Positions 33,430 to 42,370 of a stretch of DNA of 64,000 nt are shown here, piece after piece. The notes beneath the pieces were generated by a model, which was not told the DNA's origin, searched no databases, and saw only the letters and a list, made by a program, of their open reading frames with translations. The first letter of the stretch is position 1. Each line of letters begins with the position of its first letter. Source of the stretch: Morinoia aosen. Taxonomy: Eukaryota; Arthropoda; Malacostraca; Amphipoda; Talitridae. Location: positions 36,372,964-36,436,963 of the forward strand of contig CM059556.1 of NCBI GenBank assembly GCA_030386875.1, written 5' to 3'. The position numbers and the translations under genes are program-made.

Positions 33430-35000
33430 GTGGAGCGGCCGTGTATTCTTGCGCATGTTTCTGCATGTGGTCGTTGATCTACTTCAATAGGCGTGGACTA
33501 CTATTTGAGCGTAATAAATTTTGGAATGATGATGCTGCCACCAGCTCTTGTGATCAACCAATGACGATTAACTTTCCAAGAGCTTCAAGAGTTTCAAAGA
33601 GCTACCAAGAGTTTCCAAGAGCATACCCGAGAGTTTTTCCGAGAGTTTCCAAGAGTTTTTTAGAGTTCCCAAAAGCTTCCAAGAGTTTCCAAGAGTTTAC
33701 CCGAGAGTTTTTCCGAGAGTTTCAAAGAGTTTCTTAGAGTTCCCAAGAGCTTCCAAGAGTTTCCAAGAATTTACCCGAGAGTTTCCAAGAGTTTCTTAGA
33801 GCTCCCAAGAGCTTCCAAGAGTTTCCAAGAGTTTACCCGAGAGTTTTTCCGAGAGTTTCCAAGAGTTTCTTAGAGTTCCCAAAAGCTTCCAAAAGTTTCC
33901 AAGAGTTTATCCGAGAGTTTTTCCGAGAGTTTCTAAGAGTTTCTTAGAGTTCCCAAGAGCTCCCAAGAGTTTCCAAGAGCTTACCCGAGAGTTTTTCCGA
34001 GAGTTTCCAAGAGTTTCTTAGAGCTCCCAAGAGCTTCCAAGAGTTTCCAAGAGTTTACCCGAGAGTTTTTCCGAGAGTTTCCAAGAGCTTCCAAGAATTT
34101 CCAAGAGTTTACCCGAGAGTTTTTACGAGAGTTTCCAAGAGTTTCTTAGTTCCCAAGAGCTTCCAAGAGTTTCCAAGAGTTTACCCGAGAGTTTTCCGAG
34201 AGTTTCCAAGAGTTTCTTAGAGCTCCCAAGAGCTTCCAAGAGCTTCCAAGAGTTTTTCCGAGAGTTTCCAGGAGTTTCTTAGAGTTCCCAAGAGCTTCCA
34301 AGAGTTTCCAAGAGTTTACCCGAGAGTTTTTCCGAGAGTTTCCAAGAGTTTCTTAGAGTTCCCAAGAGCTTCCAGGAGTTTCCAAGAGTTTACCCGAGAG
34401 TTTTCCGAGAGTTTCAAAGAGTTTCTTAGAGTTCCCAAGAGCTTCCAAGAGTTTCCAAGAGTTTACCCGAGAGTTTTTCCGAGAGCTTCCAAGAGTTTCT
34501 TAGAGTTTCCAAGAGCTTCCAAGAGTTTCCAAGAGTTAACCCGAGAGTTTTTCCGAGAGTTTCCAAGAGTTTCTTAGAGTTCCCAAGAGCTTCCAAGAGT
34601 TTCCAAGAGTTTACCCGAGAGTTTTTTCGAGAGTTTCCAAGAGTTTCTTAGAGTTCCCAAGAGCTTCCAAGAGTTTCCAAGAGTTTACCCGAGAGTTTCC
34701 AGGAGTTTCTTAGAGTTCCCAAGAGCTTCCAGGAGTTTCCAAGAGTTTACCCGAGAGTTTTCCGAGAGTTTCAAAGAGTTTCTTAGAGTTCCCAAGAGCT
34801 TCCAAGAGTTTCCAAGAGTTTACCCGAGAGTTTTTCCGAGAGTTTCCAAGAGTTTCTTAGAGTTCCCAAGAGCTTCCAAGAGTTTCAAAAAGTTTCTAGG
34901 CGGGAATTTCTCGCTCAGCGACTAATTCCCGATTTGGAGAGCGGTGTGAATTCACTGTGTTCGAAAATTTGGGAGCGCAGTTTGAAATAAGAAAACATTT
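33430..35000 (+). mobile_element. dispersed repeat swollen by a 1.3-kb internal array
   Basis: Its left flank (33450-33572: ggtcgttgatc, ggcgtggactact, gatgctgcca, ccaatgacgatta) and right flank (34905-34960: cgactaattcccgatt, agcggtgtgaat) match, in the same order, one continuous stretch at 42150-42345 that has no array. The family is unidentified; no coding sequence. Confidence 0.75.
33570..34897. repeat. 72-bp higher-order minisatellite built of 10-bp monomers, about 18 copies
   Basis: The monomer is gagtttccaa with variants gagcttccaa, gagttcccaa and gagtttctta; seven monomers with one 12-bp step (gagagtttttcc) make the 72-bp unit. Some units lack one or more monomers. A plus frame enters the array from 33402 only because 72 is a multiple of three. 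Confidence 0.97.
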
Positions 35001-35512
35001 TTGCACGGAATAAGTGTCCCTCATGGCTACGAAAATAATGTTTCAATGATATCCATCAAATAGGATTGAAAAATTTTCAAAAAATGTTGTTTAAATATTA
35101 TTTAAAGCTTGCGTCCTGAAACGTACTTTCAAACTTTGCGTTTGGCATGCAGTGTAAGTTCACTTAGACAAACTTAAAGTGGTCGCTACACTTACGAAGG
35201 CTCAAATCATTTGAAAATTCATTTTTGCTGTGAAAATTCAGGCTTGGATTATCGTTGTTGATGTATAATTGTCCCTGCATTAACATGTCTCTGTAATGTA
35301 TAAAACCGCTGCATTAGGTTAATTTCAATGAATATTATTTTAGTAGTTTCTGAAGAAGTATTATGATGATGATTGATACCATTAATAATATGATTTTAAT
35401 TCTTTGCTATTAGTATTATGTTTATTAGTATTGATATAACAATTATAATCATTTTTCTTTATTTTCAATATTACTATAATTATTGTAACTTATTATTGAA
35501 ATCCCTCCCCAG
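35001..35512. other. AT-rich spacer, nothing recognised
   Basis: Unique sequence ending in a very AT-rich stretch (35330-35500). An open frame from 35418 passes through its end into the element below, by chance. Confidence 0.4.
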
Positions 35513-38474
35513 TACTCGATGTGCACCCTGCAGAGCTCGACGCAGCGCACACCCTTATGTTGGCCATGCCGAAGTAACGGCGTCGTTTTTGATAATAATA
35601 ATAATAAAAATAATCAACGAGCTCCACAATACCTACTTAACGCTCCTTCACGAAACTCCAAAAGAACAACTACCGAACCTCAGACACGTCCCATCGGGGA
35701 AGATCCTAGCAGCTACTGCCAAGATTAACCATCTCATCGGCAGAATAAAGACTAGGAACATAACAGAAACTAACACCCTAATTCTGGCCGGAGCGTTCCT
35801 AGTCTCCAAAGAGCTTGCTCCTCCGCCGGCAACCAACCGGCCGAGAGGAAAGAAAGACCCCCCGTGGAAACACCGAATCCAAAAAAGCATAGATGAGCTC
35901 CGGAAACATCTAAGCTGGATCTCGGAATGGAGACGTGGCAGACTGACCTGCAGAAACAAAATGGCGGAACTCGAGGGTATCTACCATTGCAGGGAGGCAG
36001 GACTACAACTGGTAGAAGAAACCCTCAAACAAAGACTATCGGCAAAACGAAGCAAAATCCTTAGATATGAGAACAGAATCGCTGGCTTTCAACAGAACAA
36101 AATGTTCGCGACCAACCAGTCACGATTCTACAAACAACTGCGCCACAGAAATGACGAAATGGACGTTCCGGAAGCCGAAGGTACGCGGCGCTTCTGGAGC
36201 GGCATTTGGAGCCAAGAGGTCCAGCATAACGCCGAGGCTGAATGGCTCCAAGGCATCGCCAAAGACGTCAATCCGGACGAAGACCTCCGGATAACGGCGG
36301 CGCGATTACAAAAGCAAATAAGAAAAACGCAGAGCTGGAAGGCCCCCGGTCCAGACAAAGTACAAGGCTACTGGATCAAGACCTTCACATCCCTCCATCC
36401 CAGGCTGGTAAAAAACCTGGACAGATGCTTAACATCAGGCACTGTGCCAGATTGGATGACAACTGGAAGGACGGTGCTGATACAGAAGGATAAGGAAAAA
36501 GGATCAGCGGTGAGCAATTATAGACCCATCACATGCCTCCCGGTCATGTGGAAGATCCTCACCGGCATGATCTACGAGAGCATGTATCAGCACCTAGTGA
36601 GCCGCGACTACTTCCCTAACGAGCAGAAGGGATGTAGACGGGGGACGAGATGGACGAAAGACCATCTTCTGCTCGATAAGCTGATCATGACCCACGCCAA
36701 AGCTAAACACAAGAACCTTAGCATGGCGTGGATTGATTACAAAAAGGCCTTCGACATGGTCCCGCACTCATGGATCCTCGAATGTCTGGAGACATACGGA
36801 GTCGCAGGAAACGTCCGGCGGCTGATCGCAACTACCATGCCTAACTGGAAGGTCCAGCTCACATGTGCAAACGCTGAGCTGGGAGAGGTGAACATCCGTC
36901 GAGGAATCTTTCAAGGCGACTCCCTATCCCCACTCTTGTTCGTACTGGCACTGGTCCCAATGACTCAGGTCCTCAACAACACGGGCCTGGGATTCAAGTA
37001 CGACCGGAACAACAGCCTCAACCACCTACTCTACATGGACGATCTCAAGCTGTTCGCAAGATCCGCTAGTGAGATCGAAAGACTTGTGAAAGTTGTGCAC
37101 GAATTCTCCCACGACATCGGAATGGAATTCGGAATAAGCAAGTGCGGCCTCATCAACATCGAGAAAGGCAAAGTCTCAGCAACTGAAGGTATCCATTTAG
37201 AGAACGAAACAATCGAACAGATCGAAGAAGAAGGGTACAAATACCTAGGAGTGCTTGAACACGACAACTTTCTGCACACCGAGATGAAGGATAAGATCAG
37301 GAAAGAATACTTCAGCAGAATAAGGTTAATTTTGAAATCTAATCTCAACGGCGGCAACATCATCAAAGCCATTAACACATGGGCCGTACCGGTCATCAGG
37401 TACACCGCCGGAATAGTTAAATGGACGAAGCTCGAACAAAAGAAGCTAAATACGAAGACCAGAAAGCTGATGACCATCTTCAGGGCACTCCACCCCCGAT
37501 CATGCACTGACAGACTATACATCAAGAGAAAGGAAGGAGGAAGAGGTCTGCTTGAAGTGGAAGAGTGCATCCAAAGTGAGATCAGAGCACTCGGCCAGTA
37601 CACGAGAGAGCACCAGGATCCTTGGATGAAACTGGTGTGGACATCGAAGACCCTTAAAGAGGAAGAGACCTCAGATAGGTTCAAGGAGAGGAGAAGGGGA
37701 GAGCGACTCCAGAAGTGGGAGGGAATGGCACTCGCCGGCCAATACCCCCGACAAACTCGAGAAGCAAAACCCGAACTCACTTGGAACTGGCTGAACCGAG
37801 GTGAACTCAAGAAAGAAACTGAGGGCATGATCCTTGCCGCGCAAGAACAAGCCCTCAACACCAAAAACAGAGCAGCTAGAATCACGCACACAAGCAACGA
37901 CCCAAAATGCCGGATGTGCAAAACCAAAGGCGAAACCGTCAACCACCTGATCAGCGAGTGCTCGGCGCTGGCGCAGAGGGAATACAAGAGGAGCCACGAC
38001 AAGGTAGCAAAAACTCTACATTGGAACCTGTGCAAGACTCACAACTTCCCCTGCGTTGACCGCTGGTACCAGCACGAGCCCAAGACTGTGATGGAAAACG
38101 ACGACATCAAACTTCTCTACGACGTCCTCCACCAAACTGACAGGGCCATCACAGCCAGACGACCGGACATCGTCGTCATTAACAAGACCCAGAAACAGAT
38201 CAAGATCATCGACGTGGCAGTTCCGTACGACTCAAGAATCGTCGAAAAGGAGGCTGAGAAAATCCTCAAGTATCAAGACCTCCGGGTCGAGCTCGCCTCG
38301 ACCCACGGTTGCCGCGCCGAGGTGGTTCCTATCGTGATTGGGACACTTGGGGCCTCAACCACCAATCTTGAAAGGCATCTGGGTAGCATCGGCTGTGACA
38401 AAATCCACCCTGGACTGCTGCAAAAGTCAGTTCTCCTGGGATCTGCCCACATTCTTCGCAAGGTGCTCGGATAA
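35418..38474 (+). CDS. reverse transcriptase with C-terminal restriction-like endonuclease (Dong/R4-like)
   Basis: Open for 1018 codons, but roughly the first 66 codons read flanking DNA and a TAA tract (an isoleucine run), so the true start is unknown; the first Met inside the element is near 35961. RT landmarks: WKAPGPDK near residue 308, AWIDYKKAFD with Asp440, FQGDSLSP at 498, YMDD at 539-542. A CX2CX8HX4C knuckle (Cys831, Cys834, His843, Cys848) precedes the endonuclease motif RPDIVV (916-920) with the second acidic Asp at 932 in IIDVAVP. This order is that of the R2/R4/NeSL/Dong group, which nicks its target and primes cDNA there. Catalytic residues appear intact. The N-terminal DNA-binding region is missing, so autonomous activity is doubtful. 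Codon use and GC are clearly unlike the AT-rich flanks. Confidence 0.88.
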   Translation: MFISIDITIIIIFLYFQYYYNYCNLLLKSLPSTRCAPCRARRSAHPYVGHAEVTASFLIIIIIKIINELHNTYLTLLHETPKEQLPNLRHVPSGKILAATAKINHLIGRIKTRNITETNTLILAGAFLVSKELAPPPATNRPRGKKDPPWKHRIQKSIDELRKHLSWISEWRRGRLTCRNKMAELEGIYHCREAGLQLVEETLKQRLSAKRSKILRYENRIAGFQQNKMFATNQSRFYKQLRHRNDEMDVPEAEGTRRFWSGIWSQEVQHNAEAEWLQGIAKDVNPDEDLRITAARLQKQIRKTQSWKAPGPDKVQGYWIKTFTSLHPRLVKNLDRCLTSGTVPDWMTTGRTVLIQKDKEKGSAVSNYRPITCLPVMWKILTGMIYESMYQHLVSRDYFPNEQKGCRRGTRWTKDHLLLDKLIMTHAKAKHKNLSMAWIDYKKAFDMVPHSWILECLETYGVAGNVRRLIATTMPNWKVQLTCANAELGEVNIRRGIFQGDSLSPLLFVLALVPMTQVLNNTGLGFKYDRNNSLNHLLYMDDLKLFARSASEIERLVKVVHEFSHDIGMEFGISKCGLINIEKGKVSATEGIHLENETIEQIEEEGYKYLGVLEHDNFLHTEMKDKIRKEYFSRIRLILKSNLNGGNIIKAINTWAVPVIRYTAGIVKWTKLEQKKLNTKTRKLMTIFRALHPRSCTDRLYIKRKEGGRGLLEVEECIQSEIRALGQYTREHQDPWMKLVWTSKTLKEEETSDRFKERRRGERLQKWEGMALAGQYPRQTREAKPELTWNWLNRGELKKETEGMILAAQEQALNTKNRAARITHTSNDPKCRMCKTKGETVNHLISECSALAQREYKRSHDKVAKTLHWNLCKTHNFPCVDRWYQHEPKTVMENDDIKLLYDVLHQTDRAITARRPDIVVINKTQKQIKIIDVAVPYDSRIVEKEAEKILKYQDLRVELASTHGCRAEVVPIVIGTLGASTTNLERHLGSIGCDKIHPGLLQKSVLLGSAHILRKVLG
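35513..35614. repeat. GC-rich fragment with a TAA tract, target of the Dong-like copy
   Basis: About 78 bp of GC-rich sequence (tgttggccatgccgaagtaa region) runs into gataataataataataa at 35591-35607. This resembles the 3' end and TAA tail of another retroelement. The non-LTR element starts directly after the tract at about 35615. Confidence 0.6.
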
Positions 38475-38721
38475 CACCGGACACTGAGCTAAAGCCGAAC
38501 CCACTCAGACGAACTGGATTCGAATATGGAGAAGAGAAGAAGGCGGTGATCCTCAGGGTGCGGGACGCACCCCGGAACGCTACGCCTAAAGGGACCGAAG
38601 GCTGCGAAGGAAGGAAGAAAGGAAGAGGAGCGTAAAACACTCGTTACACCACTTCTGACTGGAACAACCTGAAGACAACCCTACACCAGCCTTAACAACT
38701 TGGCTGTGGATCTGTTTCAAA
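35615..38721 (+). mobile_element. Dong/R4-like non-LTR retrotransposon, copy 1, in a TAA tract
   Basis: Bounded by TAA repeats on both sides (35592-35614 and 38722-38770). It carries a long RT plus restriction-like endonuclease frame and a ~245-bp 3' untranslated region ending ggctgtggatctgtttcaa. Dong of Bombyx mori, in the R4 clade, is known to insert in TAA repeats, which fits. The 5' part is probably truncated because no N-terminal zinc-finger region is visible. Confidence 0.85.
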
Positions 38722-38770
38722 AATAATAATAATAATAATAATAATATTAATAATAATAATAATAATAATA
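38722..38770. repeat. (TAA)n tract between two non-LTR copies
   Basis: About 16 units with one interruption (tattaa). It serves both as the 3' tail of copy 1 and the 5' flank of copy 2. Confidence 0.95.
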
Positions 38771-38937
38771 ACAGAATCGCTGGCTTTCAACAGAACAAAA
38801 TGTTCGCGACCAACCAGTCACGATTCTACAAACAACTGCGCCACAGAAATGACGAAATGGACGTCCCGGAAGCCGAAGGTACGCGGCGCTTCTGGAGCGG
38901 CATTATATGAGATATCGCTGGCTTTCAACAGAACAAA

Positions 38938-40257
38938 ATGTTCGCGACCAACCAGTCACGATTCTACAAACAACTGCGCCACAGAAATGACGAAATGGAC
39001 GTCCCGGAAGCCGAAGGTACGCGGCGCTTCTGGAGCGGCATTTGGAGCCAAGAGGTCCAGCATAACGCCGAGGCTGAATGGCTCCAAGGCATCGCCAAAG
39101 ACGTCAATCCGGACGAAGACCTCCGGATAACGGCGGCGCGATTACAAAAGCAAATAAGAAAAACGCAGAGCTGGAAGGCCCCCGGTCCAGACAAAGTCCA
39201 AGGCTACTGGATCAAGACCTTCACATCCCTCCATCCCAGGCTGGTAGAAAACCTGGACAGATGCTTAACATCAGGCACTGTGCCAGATTGGATGACAACT
39301 GGAAGGACGGTGCTGATACAGAAGGATAAGGAAAAAGGATCAGCGGTGAGCAATTACAGACCCATCACATGCCTCCCGGTCATGTGGAAGATCCTCACCG
39401 GCATGATCTACGAGAGCATGTATGAGCACCTAGTGAGCCGCGACTACTTCCCTAACGAGCAGAAGGGATGTAGACGGGGAACGAGAGGGACGAAAGACCA
39501 TCTTCTGCTCGATAAGCTGATCATGACCCACGCCAAAGCTAAACACAAGAACCTTAGCATGGCGTGGATTGATTACAAAAAAGCCTTCGACATGGTCCCG
39601 CACTCATGGATCCTCGAATGTCTGGAGACATACGGAGTCGCAGGAAACGTCCGGCGGCTGATCGCAGCTACCATGCCTAACTGGAAGGTCCAGCTCACGT
39701 GTGCAAACGCTGAGCTGGGAGAGGTGAACATCCGTCGAGGAATCTTTCAAGGCGACTCCCTATCCCCACTCTTGTTCGTACTGGCACTGGCCCCAATGAC
39801 TCAGGTCCTCAACAACACGGGCCTGGGATTCAAGTACGACCGGAATAACAGCCTCAACCACCTACTCTACATGGACGATCTCAAGCTGTTCGCAAGATCC
39901 GCTAGTGAGATCGAAAGACTTGTGAAAGTTGTGCACGAATTCTCCCACGACATCGGAATGGAATTCGGAATAAGCAAGTGCGGCCTCATCAACATCGAGA
40001 AAGGCAAAGTCTCAGCAACTGAAGGTATCCATTTAGAGAACGAAACAATCGAACAGATCGAAGAAGAAGGGTACAAATACCTAGGAGTGCTTGAACACGA
40101 CAACGTCCTGCACACCGAGATGAAGGATAAGATCAGGAAAGAATACCTCAGCAGAGTAAGGTTAATTTTGAAATCTAATCTCAACGGCGGCAACATCATC
40201 AAAGCCATTAACACATGGGCCGTACCCGGTCATCAGGTACACCGCCGGAATAGTTAA
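38938..40257 (+). pseudogene. copy 2 reverse transcriptase part, ends at a frameshift
   Basis: Open for 439 codons. It contains WKAPGPDK, AWIDYKKAFD, FQGDSLSP and YMDD (at 39868-39879), nearly identical to copy 1. At about 40224-40228 there is one extra c (gtacccggt against gtaccggt in copy 1), shifting the frame; reading ends at 40257 after an out-of-frame tail. The start is taken at the first Met after the duplicated 5' segment, but the real element frame is truncated further upstream. Confidence 0.85.
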
Positions 40258-40306
40258 ATGGACGAAGCTCGAACAAAAGAAGCTAGATACGAAGACCAGA
40301 AAGCTG

Positions 40307-41311
40307 ATGACCATCTTCAGGGCACTCCACCCCCGATCATGCACTGACAGACTATACATCAAGAGAAAGGAAGGAGGAAGAGGTCTGCTTGAAGTGGAAG
40401 AGTGCATCCAAAGTGAGATCAGAGCACTCGGCCAGTACACGAGAGAGCACCAGGATCCTTGGATGAAACTGGTGTGGACATCGAAGACCCTGAAAGAGGA
40501 AGAGACCTCAGACAGTTTCAAGGAGAGGAGAAGGGAAGAGCGACTCCAGAAGTGGGAGGGAATGGCACTCGCCGGCCAATACCCCCGACAAACTCGAGAA
40601 GCAAAACCCGAACTCACTTGGAACTGGCTGAATCGAGGTGAACTCAAGAAGGAAACTGAGGGCATGATCCTTGCCGCGCAAGAACAAGCCCTCAACACCA
40701 AAAACAGAGCAGCTAGAATCACGCACACAAGCAACGACCCAAAATGCCGGATGTGCAAAACCAAAGACGAAACCGTCAACCACCTGATCAGCGAGTGCTC
40801 GGCGCTGGCGCAGAGGGAATACAAGAGGAGGCACGACAAGGTTGCAAAAACTCTACATTGGAACCTGTGCAAGACTCACAACTTCCCCTGCGCTGACCGC
40901 TGGTACCAGCACGAGCCCAAGACTGTGATGGAAAACGACGACATCAAACTTCTCTACGACGTCCTCCACCAAACTGACAGGGCCATCACAGCCAGACGAC
41001 CGGACATCGTCGTCATTAACAAGACCCAGAAACAGATCAAGATCATCGACGTGGCAGTTCCGTACGACTCAAGAATCGTCGAAAAGGAGGCTGAGAAAAT
41101 CCTCAAGTATCAAGACCTCCGGGTCGAGCTCGCCTCGACACACGGTTGCCGCGCCGAGGTGGTTCCCATCGTGATTGGGACACTTGGGGCCTCAACCACC
41201 AATCTTGAAAAGCACCTGGGTAGCATCGGCTGTGATAAAATCCACCCTGGACTGCTGCAAAAGTCAGTTCTCCTGGGATCTGCCCACATTCTGCGCAAGG
41301 TGCTCGGATAA
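40307..41311 (+). pseudogene. copy 2 C-terminal part: CCHC knuckle and restriction-like endonuclease
   Basis: Open for 334 codons in the frame that follows the single-base insertion. Starts MTIFRALHPRSCTDRLYIKR and contains the Cys-Cys-His-Cys knuckle and RPDIVV...IIDVAVP endonuclease motif as in copy 1; ends at the same stop position relative to the 3' end. Without correction of the frameshift it would not be made as part of the RT protein. Confidence 0.85.
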
Positions 41312-41557
41312 CACCGAACACTGAGCTGAAGCCGAACCCACTCAGACGAACTGGATTCGAATATGGAGAAGAGAAGAAGGCGGTGATCCTCAGGGTGCGG
41401 GACGTACCCCGGAACGCTACGCCTAAAGGGACCGAAGGCTGCGAAGGAAGGAAGAAAGGAAGAGGAGCGTAAAACACTCGTTACACCACTTCTGACTGGA
41501 ACAACCTGAAGACAACCCTACACCAGCCTTAACAACTTGGCTGTGGATCTGATTCAA

Positions 41558-41580
41558 TAATAATAACAATAATAATAATA
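41558..41580. repeat. (TAA)n tail of copy 2
   Basis: About seven taa units with one aac interruption, directly after the non-LTR 3' end. Confidence 0.92.
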
Positions 41581-41581
41581 G

Positions 41582-41697
41582 TCTAACCTAAAAATACCCG
41601 TTGTGTGTATATTTATGTATTTATTTTTATATTTGTTTGGCGTCCGCTTCCCAACAAACATAGGATCCCGTCATTTTTGACGGGCCATGCACACTAG
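41582..41697 (+). mobile_element. 116-bp Helitron-like piece between TAA tracts
   Basis: Starts tctaacctaaaaataccc and ends with a perfect hairpin (cccgtca 41667-41673, loop tttt, tgacggg 41678-41684), nine spacer bases and CTAG at 41694-41697, followed by T of a second TAA tract (41698-41711). TC start and hairpin-CTAG end suggest a minimal Helitron inserted at A|T inside a TAA microsatellite. The base before TC is g, not the expected a. Confidence 0.7.
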
Positions 41698-42149
41698 TAA
41701 TAATAATAATGTTGTAGGGTGATGATAAAACCAACATTAAAGCACGGATACGACTCCTTTACTGCCCCCTCTACGCATGCCGTCTGCGACCTAAAGATTA
41801 ATTTAACCTTTCATCTTTAAGTTGACTGAAAATACAAAACTACTGAAACATTTTAATTAGGTCATAAGAATTTATCACACAAAGGTGGTTCAATAACGGC
41901 ATCGTTGGACTCACCACTTCACTCGGACACACGACATCGGGAGACTGAATCCGCGGCGAGGATCCGCTTTTTTCTTGCTAGTCGCATTAAAGCTTCGCGC
42001 AACGATTGAAAAAATCTTCGGGTTTAGTTGCAAAGCCCGAGAGCGCTGTAAATCGGTTCAGTTCAACTTTAACCATTTTCTATGTAAAAACGCTCTTCGT
42101 TAATTCTACGTTAAACGCGTAATCTAAGTTCTTTGCGCAACTTACGCGA
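41698..42149. other. unique spacer starting with a short TAA tract
   Basis: Apart from the taa units at 41698-41711, no repeat, frame or element was recognised. Confidence 0.4.
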
Positions 42150-42370
42150 ATATTACTGAACGTCGTCGCTGATCGCACTATCCTAGCGTGGATTACTGTT
42201 CGCGTCATGATAAAGTTGAGCAGCGTTATGCTGCCGACAACTTTCGTGACCAGCCAATGGCGATTTACCTTCCAAAAGTTTCCTGGCAAAGATTTTTTTC
42301 CCCGCGACTAATTCCCGATTCGAAAAGCGATGTGAATGCAAAGCAGCGTCATTCGCTGTTTCCATGCTAA
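42150..42370 (+). mobile_element. array-free copy of the dispersed repeat seen at 33.4-35.0 kb
   Basis: The order gtcgctgatcgc, agcgtggattact, ttatgctgcc, accagccaatggcgattta, ttccaaaagtttcctggcaa, cgactaattcccgatt, agcgatgtgaatgc matches the flanks of the 72-bp array. Here the centre holds just one or two monomer-like motifs (ccaaaagtttcc) instead of 1.3 kb of array. Confidence 0.75.

Larger units (their letters stand above)
38771..41557 (+). mobile_element. Dong/R4-like non-LTR retrotransposon, copy 2, 5'-truncated
   Basis: About 98% identical to copy 1 from its position 36065 onward. The 5' end is odd: 38771-38904 repeats the segment equal to 36073-36206 of copy 1, then at 38905 the sequence restarts from 36065 with a 4-bp deletion and continues to the 3' end ggctgtggatctgattcaa. 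A TAA tract follows (41558-41580). Confidence 0.88.

Noticed and set aside
37031-38035. 334-codon minus-strand frame opposite the reverse transcriptase
   Set aside because: Antisense shadow of the real RT/endonuclease frame; no domain and mirrored in copy 2.
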